Source: Actinomycetes bacterium (GTDB lineage: Bacteria > Actinomycetota > Acidimicrobiia > Spongiisociales > UBA5794). From it: a DNA stretch of 19,484 nucleotides. Where the stretch lies: positions 1 through 19,484 of the forward strand of contig JAMBLK010000154.1 of NCBI GenBank assembly GCA_023336855.1, written 5' to 3'. The notes under the pieces were generated by a model. It did no database searches and was not told the DNA's origin. It saw nothing but the letters and a program-made list of their open reading frames with translations. Shown here in pieces: positions 1 through 7,498 of the stretch. The stretch's first letter is position 1; each line of letters starts with the position of its first letter. The position numbers and the translations under genes are program-made.

Positions 1-713
1 AACTCTGCCGCACCCCACACGGGGATCTGGGCACCGTCGATCACTGCTGAACGATGGCCGGTGAGGAAGTCGATCACGTTGGCAATCTCATCCGGCTTCG
101 GCCAGTCAACATAGTCGGCGTAGGGGAGTGCTTCCCTCGTTCGCTGGGTGTCGATCACCGACGGAAGCAGCACGTTGCAGGTGACGTTGGTATCGGACAT
201 CTCGCGTGCAACAGACTTTCCAAGCGCCGCAACGCCGGCCTTGGCCATGTTGTACACGGCCTGTCCGGCCGGTGGATCAACCGCCTGACGGCTGCCGAGC
301 ATCACGATGCGGCCCCAATCCTGGTTACGCATGTAGGGAATCCCGGCCCGGACGGCATTGAACGCAGACCGGAGATTCAGATCGATCATTCGATCGAAAC
401 GCACGTCGTCGGTCTCGTGCACGTCGCGGCCGCCTGCCCAACCGCCGACAAGCGACACGAGGACGTTGAGACCACCGAATGTCTCCACCGTCTCTTCGAA
501 GAACTCGTTCGTCGCCTTCGCATCGACGGCGTCAACGCGGCGAAGGATGAGTTGGTCTTCCGGCAGATCGAGTTCACTCTCGAGGAGAGCGGCCTGCTCC
601 GGGATGATGTACGTGACACCGAGCTTGAAATTGCGTTGAACGAGGAGGGGAATCAGCGCTCGACCGACCGCTCCGGTGCCCCCGGTGATGATGGCGATGT
701 TCGATTCGTTCAT
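1..713 (-). CDS. SDR-family oxidoreductase, 3' end cut by window edge
   Basis: This is a short-chain dehydrogenase/reductase, a family of NAD(P)-dependent oxidoreductases acting on hydroxy or keto groups. 237 codons are visible from an ATG at 711-713; the stop lies beyond base 1, probably only a few codons away because SDRs are usually about 240-250 residues. The N-terminus has the Rossmann glycine motif TGGTGAVG (residues 10-17). The catalytic set is N113, S141 and Y154-x3-K158 (YNMAK). The usual NNAG stretch is replaced by SLVGGW (87-92), so the substrate cannot be assigned. There is no Shine-Dalgarno; a TAGGCT -10 ends 6 nt before the ATG, suggesting a leaderless mRNA. The gene is divergent from the ABC ATPase gene. 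The fold is certain, the substrate unknown. Confidence 0.9.
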   Translation of the reverse strand, partial: MNESNIAIITGGTGAVGRALIPLLVQRNFKLGVTYIIPEQAALLESELDLPEDQLILRRVDAVDAKATNEFFEETVETFGGLNVLVSLVGGWAGGRDVHETDDVRFDRMIDLNLRSAFNAVRAGIPYMRNQDWGRIVMLGSRQAVDPPAGQAVYNMAKAGVAALGKSVAREMSDTNVTCNVLLPSVIDTQRTREALPYADYVDWPKPDEIANVIDFLTGHRSAVIDGAQIPVWGAAE

Positions 714-719
714 GGAATC

Positions 720-725
720 AGCCTA
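720..725 (-). promoter_or_regulatory. -10 element of leaderless SDR gene
   Basis: On the minus strand TAGGCT is followed by GATTCC and then the ATG, which places the expected transcription start at or next to the start codon. The spacing equals that at the PIG-L and acyl-CoA dehydrogenase genes. Confidence 0.5.
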
Positions 726-770
726 GTGCCACGGCGACCAGCCCCCGTGGCGGGCTCCCGAGACGGGTGG

Positions 771-776
771 TAGCAT
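771..776 (+). promoter_or_regulatory. -10 element of sugar ABC ATPase gene
   Basis: TAGCAT fits the actinobacterial TANNNT -10. It lies about 27 nt before the GTG start, leaving a leader of about 20 nt that contains the AAGGAG Shine-Dalgarno at 791-796. No convincing -35 is visible. Confidence 0.45.
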
Positions 777-802
777 GGCCGCAACTACGCAAGGAGTCGG
801 AA

Positions 803-2032
803 GTGGCGGAGATCCTCCTCGAAGACATCGGCAAGATCTATCCGGATGGGACCCGGGCGGTTGGGCAGGTCGACCTGGAGATAGCGGACGCCGAGTTCCT
901 CGTGTTCGTCGGGCCCTCCGGTTGCGGTAAGTCGACCGTCTTGCGGATGATCGCCGGCCTCGAGGAGATCACCGAAGGCAAGATGTACATCGGTGATCGG
1001 CTTGTGAACGACGTCGCGCCGAAAGACCGCGACATCGCGATGGTGTTCCAGAACTACGCCCTCTACCCGCACATGTCGGTGTACGACAACATGGCATTTG
1101 GCCTGAAGCTCCGCAAGACCCCCAAGGATGAGATCAAGCGCCGTGTGAACGAAGCCGCCGAGTCGCTCGAGATCACCGATTTCCTCGACCGGAAGCCGAA
1201 GGCACTCTCCGGCGGTCAGCGGCAGCGTGTCGCCATGGGTCGTGCCATGGTTCGTGAGCCGATGGCCTTCCTGATGGACGAGCCGCTCTCCAACCTCGAT
1301 GCCAAGCTTCGCGTCGCGATGCGCAGCGAGCTCGGCCGCCTTCACAATCGACTCCAGACCACCACCGTGTACGTTACCCACGACCAGGTCGAGGCAATGA
1401 CGCTCGGGCACCGTGTCGCAGTCATGCGTCCCGTCTCGGCGAAGCGCCCGTACAACATGCAGCAAGTTGCGCCTCCAACCGAGCTCTTCAACGAACCGGT
1501 CAACCTCTTCGTTGCGGGATTCATCGGGAGCCCCGCCATGAACCTTATCTACGGGACGCTCTCGGCCGAAGGCGAAGACGTATGGTGCTCGTTCGCCGGC
1601 CAGCGCCTGAAGCTCACAAAGACCACTCTCGATCGGCACCCCGGCATCGAGAACTACATGAACCAGAAGCTGGTCGTCGGGATGCGGCCCGGTGACTTCG
1701 AGGACTCGAGGGTGGTTCCGGAGGATCCGGACCACACGATTAGCGCGACGACCGACGTCAACGAAGTGCTGGGATCTGACACGTACGTCCACTTCTCGAT
1801 GCCGGAGATACCGGTGATGACGCCGGACATCGCGGAACTGCTCGCCGACGCGGGAACCGACGCGTCGGTGCTGGGTGACGAGACGAAGTTCAGCGCCCGG
1901 GTCAGTCCCGACGTCTCCGTTCCGAACGGATCCGACATCAAACTGGTGCTTGACACCAGCAAGATGCACTTCTTCGACCCCGAAACGAGCAACCGGATCG
2001 GAGCCACGCAGGCGGGAACCGCGACGCCGTAG
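803..2032 (+). CDS. Carbohydrate ABC transporter ATP-binding protein (MalK/UgpC/MsiK type)
   Basis: Cytoplasmic ATPase subunit of a carbohydrate importer. Residues: Walker A GPSGCGKST 37-45, Q-loop Q83, signature LSGGQ 135-139, Walker B with D159-E160, H-loop H193. A C-terminal TOBE/regulatory region follows from about residue 235, including the family-typical FVAGFIGSPAMN stretch. The GTG at 803 is chosen because AAGGAG lies 6 nt upstream; a GTG at 767 would add 12 residues but lies upstream of the likely -10. At 409 residues it is somewhat longer than the usual 360-380, with extra acidic sequence near the C-terminus and a short insertion (PVSAKRPYNM) after the H-loop strand. No permease or binding protein is nearby, so it may be a shared ATPase like Streptomyces MsiK. 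It is convergent with the next gene, only 5 bp separating the stops. Confidence 0.93.
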   Translation: MAEILLEDIGKIYPDGTRAVGQVDLEIADAEFLVFVGPSGCGKSTVLRMIAGLEEITEGKMYIGDRLVNDVAPKDRDIAMVFQNYALYPHMSVYDNMAFGLKLRKTPKDEIKRRVNEAAESLEITDFLDRKPKALSGGQRQRVAMGRAMVREPMAFLMDEPLSNLDAKLRVAMRSELGRLHNRLQTTTVYVTHDQVEAMTLGHRVAVMRPVSAKRPYNMQQVAPPTELFNEPVNLFVAGFIGSPAMNLIYGTLSAEGEDVWCSFAGQRLKLTKTTLDRHPGIENYMNQKLVVGMRPGDFEDSRVVPEDPDHTISATTDVNEVLGSDTYVHFSMPEIPVMTPDIAELLADAGTDASVLGDETKFSARVSPDVSVPNGSDIKLVLDTSKMHFFDPETSNRIGATQAGTATP

Positions 2033-2037
2033 GAGGA

Positions 2038-3138
2038 TTACGACCTCCGGTCGACAACGGTGACCCCGACGGGCTGAAGAGCCTCGATGAGCAGGTCGCC
2101 GTCGATGGCGCGCTGCATCGTGTGAACGCCGCGCTTCAACACATTGCCGCGGATGACGAGGTCGATGAGCGCCGTCGCAGGGAACGCTGTGGTGCGGGCG
2201 AGCGCTGAGAAGCGGCCGTCATGGACGTCCTCGATCTCCATGGTTCGGGTGGTCTCGTCCGTCTCGACCCAGACGCGAACGAGCACGAGGTCGTCATCTC
2301 CTCGGGGGAGTGTCCGATCGAGGGCTGCCAGCAGGACGGAGCGCGGTGACGGGTCACCGGTCTCGTCGAAGAGGCCCATGTCACGAATCGCGGCGAAGAT
2401 GCGGCCGTGGCCGGGAAATCTGAGCGTCTTGTATTCCAAACGATCGATTCTGCCTTCGTAATCGCGACACATGGTCGACGTGCCGCCGGCAGTCGAGAAG
2501 GCTTCGAGTGGCCCCCGGTCTTCCCAATCAACGGTCTCGAATCGGGTGAGCGGATCAACCGTTCGATACGAGCCGTCTTCGACGATTTCGCATGGTTCAG
2601 CGTATTCATTGATCAGGCCGGCGGGGCTGAAGGCCAGTTGGTAGCCGAGTATCCCGATCGGTTCCGGGGGCAGCGCTCCAACGCGGATCTGAACCGATCG
2701 AATCCGACCCGGCGTCGTTGCGATGAGGTGTTCGGCCATCGCGTTCGCGAGGCCGGGAGCAAGACCGCAGTCGGGCGCAACGAGAACACCCGCTTCGATT
2801 GCTGCACCGTTAAGTTCCTGCTGCCGAGCGACGACCGTTGGGTTTCCGCCAAAGTCCGCGTAGTGGGCACCGGCCCGAATCGCGGCACCAGCGACTTCGA
2901 CGCCGAACCGGTACGGCACCGCCGAGACGACGGCATCGAATCCGTCAAGGATGGCAGCAAGCTTCTTCTCATCGCTCACGTCGAGTTGGTTAGACGATGC
3001 TCCGAATGCAGCGGCGACGTCGTCGGCGAGTTCGGAATCCGTATCGGCAACGGTGACCGTGTGCCCTCTCCGGACGAGGTCCCAGACGGCTGCCGAGCCG
3101 ACGATGCCTGCGCCGAGTACGAGTGTGTTTGGGGTCAT
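2038..3138 (-). CDS. Saccharopine dehydrogenase-like NAD(P)-binding oxidoreductase
   Basis: A 366-residue protein with an N-terminal Rossmann fold (GAGIVG, residues 9-14; acidic residue D32 after the second strand) and the AVPYRFG and HYADFGGN segments (73-99) typical of saccharopine dehydrogenase/lysine 6-dehydrogenase-like proteins. The C-terminal half resembles the substrate domain of that family. Members act on amino acids or related imines, but the substrate cannot be read from sequence. The ATG at 3136-3138 has a purine-rich GGAAGAAGAGAGAG region upstream. It begins 17 bp after the PIG-L stop on the same strand, so the two are probably one operon, which hints at a shared pathway rather than housekeeping lysine metabolism. 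Confidence 0.85.
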   Translation of the reverse strand: MTPNTLVLGAGIVGSAAVWDLVRRGHTVTVADTDSELADDVAAAFGASSNQLDVSDEKKLAAILDGFDAVVSAVPYRFGVEVAGAAIRAGAHYADFGGNPTVVARQQELNGAAIEAGVLVAPDCGLAPGLANAMAEHLIATTPGRIRSVQIRVGALPPEPIGILGYQLAFSPAGLINEYAEPCEIVEDGSYRTVDPLTRFETVDWEDRGPLEAFSTAGGTSTMCRDYEGRIDRLEYKTLRFPGHGRIFAAIRDMGLFDETGDPSPRSVLLAALDRTLPRGDDDLVLVRVWVETDETTRTMEIEDVHDGRFSALARTTAFPATALIDLVIRGNVLKRGVHTMQRAIDGDLLIEALQPVGVTVVDRRS

Positions 3139-3155
3139 GTCGCTCTCTCTTCTTC

Positions 3156-3908
3156 CTACGGGACGATGCGTTTGAAGGTCTCAGCCCGATCGGTGTCGAA
3201 TCGGGATGCCGAGGAGCGAAGCCAGTCATCCACGCGCTCGATGAATTGGGTTCGAGCGTCATCCGATAATGCAGCGCTCCCCATCGTGGTCTCGGACTGC
3301 GATGCATGACACAGAAGCGCCTCGACCTTGGCGTCGAATGCCAGAGCACTGACCGGCTCTGCGTGATCCGGTTCGTCGGCGGACCAGAGAAGAACCGTGG
3401 AGGGGCGATGGGGTTCGAGCCCCTGGTCCGGGTAGAAGAGAGGTTCACGCGCTGCAACGACGGAATCGACGGTGAGGAGGCCCGTTGCCCTGTGGTCTTG
3501 ATGCAGTTGATAACGCTGCCACGGGTCATGGGTGAGCACGACATCGGGCCGATGGATGCGGATCAGTCGAGCGATCTCCTGCCGCAGATCAGGGGTGTGT
3601 TGCAGCTCGCCGTCGATCTGATCGAGCCACTCGACGCTCGTGGCGCCAAGGATGTCGGCAGCCCTCTGTTGTTCCGACTTTCTCTGTTCGATGAGCGCTG
3701 AGCGATCGATGTCAGGATCCCACGAACCCTTCGAGCCGTCTGTGACGACCACGATCACGGCTTCCGTCCCATTCGACGTCCAGTTGAAGAGCGTGGCACC
3801 GGCACCGAATTCGACATCGTCCGGATGGGCCCCGATCGCCATGACGCGTTCCGGTCTCGGCAACGGCGGGGGAAGGTCGGTGATTTGGTCGTAGAAACCG
3901 GGGGGCAT
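3156..3908 (-). CDS. PIG-L family (LmbE-like) zinc-dependent deacetylase
   Basis: A 250-residue metal-dependent N-deacetylase of the family that includes the mycothiol enzymes MshB and Mca and N-acetylglucosaminyl-PI deacetylases. The signature AHPDD is at 27-31 (H28 and D31 are expected zinc ligands) followed by VEFGAG. A second metal/catalytic segment HQDHRATG begins at H136, with H139 the likely third ligand. It is shorter than typical MshB (about 300) and lacks clear mycothiol-specific features, so the acetylated substrate is unknown. The ATG has no Shine-Dalgarno and is preceded by TAATCT at exactly 6 nt, suggesting a leaderless mRNA. The presumed -35 region falls inside the 8-bp tandem array. 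It is first in an operon with the saccharopine dehydrogenase-like gene. Confidence 0.9.
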   Translation of the reverse strand: MPPGFYDQITDLPPPLPRPERVMAIGAHPDDVEFGAGATLFNWTSNGTEAVIVVVTDGSKGSWDPDIDRSALIEQRKSEQQRAADILGATSVEWLDQIDGELQHTPDLRQEIARLIRIHRPDVVLTHDPWQRYQLHQDHRATGLLTVDSVVAAREPLFYPDQGLEPHRPSTVLLWSADEPDHAEPVSALAFDAKVEALLCHASQSETTMGSAALSDDARTQFIERVDDWLRSSASRFDTDRAETFKRIVP

Positions 3909-3914
3909 GGTGTC

Positions 3915-3920
3915 AGATTA
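3915..3920 (-). promoter_or_regulatory. -10 element of leaderless PIG-L gene
   Basis: The minus strand reads TAATCT-GACACC-ATG, giving a 6-nt gap to the start codon. The region 17-18 nt further upstream, where a -35 would sit, is entirely AGTAGATC repeat. Confidence 0.5.
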
Positions 3921-3921
3921 G

Positions 3922-4032
3922 GAGTAGATCAGTAGATCAGTAGATCAGTAGATCAGTAGATCAGTAGATCAGTAGATCAGTAGATCAGTAGATCAGTAGA
4001 TCAGTAGCGAGTAGAGCAGTACTGATCTACTG
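3922..4032 (+). repeat. 8-bp tandem array (AGTAGATC)x10 with inverted end
   Basis: Ten perfect head-to-tail copies of AGTAGATC occupy 3923-4002, followed by a degenerate AGTAGCGA, then GTAGAGCAGTACTGATCTAC, a near-palindrome in which the unit is repeated in inverted orientation. The array lies between the divergent promoters of the PIG-L (-) and peroxiredoxin (+) genes. Related units recur at 8698-8766. Confidence 0.95.
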
Positions 4033-4047
4033 TTTTACCGACGGCGC

Positions 4048-4053
4048 TAGATT
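4048..4053 (+). promoter_or_regulatory. -10 element of peroxiredoxin gene
   Basis: TAGATT in the context GCTAGATT lies 27 nt before the ATG. The -35 position overlaps the inverted end of the tandem array (GATCTACTG). Confidence 0.4.
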
Positions 4054-4080
4054 CGGCATCAGACACCCCAAGGAGATCCC

Positions 4081-4542
4081 ATGTCCGCCATCGTCGGTTC
4101 GCCTGCTCCGTCGTTCTCGCTCACCGACCAGGACAGGAATACGGTCACGCTCGACGATCTCAAGGGCAAGAAGAGCCTGATCGTCTTCATCCCGTTCCCG
4201 TTCACGGGGATCTGCGACGATGAGAGTTGTGCGATCCGGGACAACCTCGCCACGCTCAACGATCTCGATGCCAACGTTGTCGTCATCACCTGCCACGCCG
4301 TACCCGTGGCCAAGAAGTGGTCCGATGAGAACGACTTCACATTCCCCGTTCTTTCCGACTTCTGGCCACACGGCGTCGTTGCAACCCAATACGGAGCGTT
4401 CAACGAAGCCGTCGGTGGAGCGAATCGGATGACGTTCGTTCTCGATTCCGACGGCATCGTTCACTCCGTCATCGACAGTGGCTCTCTCGGGACGGCGCGC
4501 GAGTTCGATGCCTACGTCACCGCGCTCGGAGAGATCGAGTAG
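4081..4542 (+). CDS. Peroxiredoxin, AhpE/one-Cys-like thioredoxin-fold peroxidase
   Basis: A 153-residue cytosolic peroxidase that reduces H2O2, organic hydroperoxides or peroxynitrite through a peroxidatic cysteine. The active-site motif PxxxTxxC is P38-F-P-F-T42-G-I-C45; the conserved arginine is probably in GGANRMTF near residue 120. C50 (motif CDDESC) is a second cysteine five residues later. C-terminal resolving cysteines of typical two-Cys enzymes are absent, and the length and motif resemble mycobacterial AhpE. The start is firm: AAGGAG lies 6 nt before the ATG. A membrane-protein gene follows 21 bp downstream on the same strand, so the two may be co-transcribed. Confidence 0.93.
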   Translation: MSAIVGSPAPSFSLTDQDRNTVTLDDLKGKKSLIVFIPFPFTGICDDESCAIRDNLATLNDLDANVVVITCHAVPVAKKWSDENDFTFPVLSDFWPHGVVATQYGAFNEAVGGANRMTFVLDSDGIVHSVIDSGSLGTAREFDAYVTALGEIE

Positions 4543-4563
4543 AACCGCCGTCGGGGGACATCG

Positions 4564-5496
4564 ATGACCGACACCCTTCCAGAGAAGTCTGAAGAGCGAG
4601 GGAAGATCGCGGCCGTTATCGGGATCATGCTCGCCGTGATCGCGGGCATCCTCGTGTCGATCTCCGTCGACACGTACTGGCTGCACGACCGGATCTTTGA
4701 TACCGACAACTTCGTCGAGAGCCTCGCTCCCCTCCCGAAGGATCCAGCAATCTCAACGGCCATCGCCGTGCGGGCTGCCGGAGCGTTCGACGAAGGCGCC
4801 ACGATTGAGCAGCGGGTCGCCGAAGCACTTCCGGATCAACTCGCTTTCCTCACACCGAAGTTCGTCGAGTTCACCCAGGAGTTCGTCTTCGACACGACGA
4901 AACAACTCATCGAATCCGACGCCTTCACGAACGCGTGGACCGCCAGTCTCAGAGCGACGCACACGGCGTTCATCGGTGTTCTCGAAGGTGACGTCACCGC
5001 AACCGAAAGTGGCTACGTCGGGATCGAACTGGATGGGGCCGCCGGTCTCATCATCGATGGTCTTGAAGAACGTGGTATCGACCTCTTTGCCGAGGTTGAA
5101 GCTTCCCTCGGTGAGATCGTCCTGATCCAGACCGATCTTCTTGCGGCCCCGCGCTCGGTCATCGGTGTGTTCCACACGGCATCGTGGGTGTTCCTCATCG
5201 CTGCGCTCACTCTCCTGGGGATCGCCGTTCTCTTCGATCGCGACCGTTTCCAACCGGTCCAGTGGTTCGGGTTCGCGTCTGCCGCCGCGATCCTGGCCAG
5301 CCTCGCCATTCTTCGCACAGCCGTCAACGCGGCGGGAACCACGATCGAGAGCGATGTCAACCGGGCAGCAGCCGACGCCGTCTGGACAGCCCTCCTCGAC
5401 GGCTACGTCCGGATCAGTGCGATCGTGGGGTTCGCCGCCCTGGCGATCGGCCTGGGCGCCTGGTGGTGGCGCAGACAAGTAGTCGGTAGTCGGTGA
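4564..5496 (+). CDS. Four-helix membrane protein with large extracytoplasmic domain
   Basis: A 310-residue protein of unknown function. Predicted membrane segments are at about 14-35, 205-224, 233-252 and 285-301. The roughly 165-residue loop between helices 1 and 2 is acidic and probably outside the cell. The layout (short basic N-terminus, TM, alpha-rich loop, three C-terminal TMs, short basic tail) resembles a type of uncharacterised actinobacterial integral membrane protein, but no family name can be given. GGGGGA precedes the ATG. The last codons (VVGSR and stop) are written by the short repeat GTAGTCG-GTAGTCG-GTGA, so the C-terminus has probably been altered by the repeat. It follows the peroxiredoxin gene by 21 bp. 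Confidence 0.8.
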   Translation: MTDTLPEKSEERGKIAAVIGIMLAVIAGILVSISVDTYWLHDRIFDTDNFVESLAPLPKDPAISTAIAVRAAGAFDEGATIEQRVAEALPDQLAFLTPKFVEFTQEFVFDTTKQLIESDAFTNAWTASLRATHTAFIGVLEGDVTATESGYVGIELDGAAGLIIDGLEERGIDLFAEVEASLGEIVLIQTDLLAAPRSVIGVFHTASWVFLIAALTLLGIAVLFDRDRFQPVQWFGFASAAAILASLAILRTAVNAAGTTIESDVNRAAADAVWTALLDGYVRISAIVGFAALAIGLGAWWWRRQVVGSR

Positions 5497-5550
5497 AGCC
5501 CCACTTCTTGCTGGTAGCTGGTAGCTGGCAGCTCTCTGCTCTACTCGCCC
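5479..5550 (+). repeat. 7-bp arrays GTAGTCG x2 and GCTGGTA x3 at a gene end
   Basis: GTAGTCG occurs twice at 5479-5492 across the end of the membrane-protein gene. GCTGGTA-GCTGGTA-GCTGGCA-GCT then occupies 5510-5533, with a GCTCTACTCGCC segment at 5538-5549 that is close to GATCTACTCGCC in the 8-bp-family array at 8738-8749. The units are short and diverged, and differ from the AGTACT family. Confidence 0.8.
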
Positions 5551-5573
5551 AAGCACGCCCATCCTTGCTTGGC

Positions 5574-5579
5574 TAGCAT
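5574..5579 (+). promoter_or_regulatory. -10 element of Na+/phosphate cotransporter operon
   Basis: TAGCAT in the context GCTAGCAT. A transcript would start near 5586, which argues against the upstream TTG at 5569 as start codon. Confidence 0.4.
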
Positions 5580-5616
5580 CCCGACCGATCACCCGCCCGG
5601 CAACCGGATAACGAGA

Positions 5617-6780
5617 TTGACTTCTGAGCACGAGTCTGATCTGACACCTGAAGAGGTAGTGGCTGCACGTCAGCGCCGGATGCCCCCATGGGCACGGCTG
5701 CTCATCGTGGTCGGCTTGCTCTACATGTTCCTCATCGGGGTTCGTCTGCTCGAAGGCGGCATCAAGGGCGTCACGGGCGGCGCGAGCGAGAGCCTCTTCG
5801 AGGGCATCACGAACCCGCTCGCAGCACTCGCCGTGGGGGTCCTGGCCACCGTCCTCGTCCAGTCGTCATCCGTGACGACGGCGACCATCGTCGCCCTGGT
5901 CGCCGCTGGGAGTCTCCCGATGGAAGCCGCGGTGCCGATGATCATGGGGGCGAACATCGGCACGACCGTCACGAACACGCTCGTATCCCTCGGTCATGCC
6001 AGACGATCAGACGAGTTCCGACTCGCTTTCACGGCAGCAACGATGCACGACTTCTTCAACGTGCTCGCCGTCGCGATCATCCTTCCCCTCGAACTAGCCT
6101 TCGGAATCCTCTCAAAGCCCGCAGCCGCCATCGCAGAGGCGTTCGCAGGTGAAGTCGGAGGAGGGAAGTTCAATAGTCCGATCAAAGGCGCCGTCAAATG
6201 GGGTGCCGGCCACATCGAATCGGTTCTCGAACTCATCACCGACAATGAGAAGGCCCTCGGCGTTCTCCTCCTCATCGTCGGCCTCGCGATCATCTTCTTC
6301 ACGCTGATGCTCATCACGAAGAACATGAAGGTCCTCATCGCCGCCAGGATCGAGCGATCCCTCAATGCCGCACTCGCCAAGAGTGGCGTCATCGGCATGA
6401 CCGTCGGGATGCTGATCACGATGGCCGTGCAGTCGTCCAGCATCACCACGTCGATCCTGATCCCGCTGGTGGCGTCCGGACTCCTTCTTGTCCGCAATGC
6501 ATATCCCATCACCCTGGGAGCGAACGTCGGCACGACGATCACTGCGCTCTTGGCAGCCTTCGCCGCCGGGACGGTGAGCGGCCTCACGATCGCTCTCGTC
6601 CATCTGCTGTTCAATCTGCTCGGGATTCTGATCCTCTACCCGATTCCGAAAATCCGCGTCATCCCCATCACCCTGGCCGACGGCCTTGCCCGGATCGCCA
6701 TGAACAAAAAGTGGGTGGCCGTGGTCTACGTGGCCGGCGCGTTCGTCGCATTGCCGATTCTGATTATCTTGATCACATAG
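5617..6780 (+). CDS. Na+/phosphate cotransporter, NptA/PNaS (SLC34-like) family
   Basis: An integral membrane symporter for sodium-driven phosphate uptake or export. It has the internal duplication of the family: two QSSS motifs (residues 82-85 and 272-275) each followed by a hydrophobic helix, and two G-A-N-(I/V)-G-T-T motifs (111-117 and 301-307). About nine to ten hydrophobic segments are visible. The start is uncertain: TTG 5617 is chosen because it lies downstream of the likely -10 (5574-5579); TTG 5569 would add 16 residues, GTG 5659 and ATG 5680 would shorten it. No strong Shine-Dalgarno supports any of them. A PhoU-domain gene follows 10 bp after the stop, the usual partner arrangement. 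The direction of phosphate transport cannot be told from sequence. Confidence 0.93.
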   Translation: MTSEHESDLTPEEVVAARQRRMPPWARLLIVVGLLYMFLIGVRLLEGGIKGVTGGASESLFEGITNPLAALAVGVLATVLVQSSSVTTATIVALVAAGSLPMEAAVPMIMGANIGTTVTNTLVSLGHARRSDEFRLAFTAATMHDFFNVLAVAIILPLELAFGILSKPAAAIAEAFAGEVGGGKFNSPIKGAVKWGAGHIESVLELITDNEKALGVLLLIVGLAIIFFTLMLITKNMKVLIAARIERSLNAALAKSGVIGMTVGMLITMAVQSSSITTSILIPLVASGLLLVRNAYPITLGANVGTTITALLAAFAAGTVSGLTIALVHLLFNLLGILILYPIPKIRVIPITLADGLARIAMNKKWVAVVYVAGAFVALPILIILIT

Positions 6781-6790
6781 GGAGGTCGAC

Positions 6791-7459
6791 ATGGTGTTCC
6801 AGTTCTTCAAGGGTGGCGACTCGACGATCGACGCAGTCGAAGCCACGCTCGTGCAGATGCTTCTCGACGGGCGCGATGTCTTCGACACGGCCATGGAGGC
6901 GCTGTTCGGAGGCGGCAAGTCCAAGGAGACGAAGAAGGAGATCAAGTCGACGGATCGCGGCATCAACACGGCCCAGCGTGACGTCCGACGCGAGCTGATG
7001 ATCCACGCGTCGGTGCGCGACACGGTCGATCTGCCCCTCGTGCTTGCCTACATGAGCACCGTCAAAGACGTCGAGCGGATCGGCGATTACTCGAAGAACT
7101 TCTACGATCTCGTGAAGTACGGGGCCGACTTCGAGAACGCCCCGGACCACGATGAGCTCGCCGGTTACCGCGACCGCGTCTCGACGCTCCTCGGTGACGC
7201 TGCCGCAACGTTCGGAGCTCGCGATACGGATCGAGCCCGGGACTTGATCGCCAAAGCCGACGCGTTCCTCGACGAATACGACGATCACGTCAAGGCGGCG
7301 TACCGATCAACCGGGACGCCTGGCGATGCCGTCTCCCGGGCTCTGTACTACCGATTCTTGAAGCGCATCACCGCCCACGTCATGAACTTCCTGACGTCGA
7401 TGGTTCTGCCCGTCGACCGGCTCGACTACTACGACGAAGCGAAGGACGACCGGAAGTAG
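6791..7459 (+). CDS. PhoU-domain protein partner of Na+/phosphate cotransporter
   Basis: A 222-residue, mostly helical cytoplasmic protein with PhoU-type metal-binding motifs: DVERIGDYSKN at 93-103 and the second-repeat counterpart FLKRITAHVMN around 189-199. PhoU proteins bind metal clusters and restrain phosphate transport or signalling; in many bacteria a PhoU domain is fused to or encoded beside NptA-type transporters, as here. GGGAGG overlapping the transporter stop codon is an ideal Shine-Dalgarno for the ATG, which supports one operon with likely translational coupling. No phoB/phoR or pst genes are nearby, so its role is probably specific to this transporter. Confidence 0.88.
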   Translation: MVFQFFKGGDSTIDAVEATLVQMLLDGRDVFDTAMEALFGGGKSKETKKEIKSTDRGINTAQRDVRRELMIHASVRDTVDLPLVLAYMSTVKDVERIGDYSKNFYDLVKYGADFENAPDHDELAGYRDRVSTLLGDAAATFGARDTDRARDLIAKADAFLDEYDDHVKAAYRSTGTPGDAVSRALYYRFLKRITAHVMNFLTSMVLPVDRLDYYDEAKDDRK

Positions 7460-7486
7460 GGCGACTCGGGCCCAAATCCGGGGCGC

Positions 7487-7492
7487 TAGCGT
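7487..7492 (+). promoter_or_regulatory. -10 element of leaderless acyl-CoA dehydrogenase gene
   Basis: TAGCGT (context GCTAGCGT) is followed by CCTGGC and then ATG. The 6-nt gap predicts transcription starting at the A of the ATG. There is no Shine-Dalgarno. Confidence 0.5.
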
Positions 7493-7498
7493 CCTGGC

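Noticed and set aside
54..773. Long plus-strand open frame of 239 codons
   Set aside because: It lies antisense to the SDR gene, whose minus-strand frame shows the glycine motif and the Ser-Tyr-Lys catalytic set; the plus-strand translation has no family character.
785..1969. Long minus-strand open frame of 394 codons
   Set aside because: Antisense shadow of the ABC ATPase gene, which has every ATPase motif. High GC keeps such frames open.
2407..3309. Plus-strand open frame of 300 codons
   Set aside because: Antisense to the saccharopine dehydrogenase-like gene and running into PIG-L; low-complexity composition and no motif.
3922..4032. CRISPR array
   Set aside because: The units are 8 bp with no spacers and there are no cas genes; it is a simple tandem repeat.
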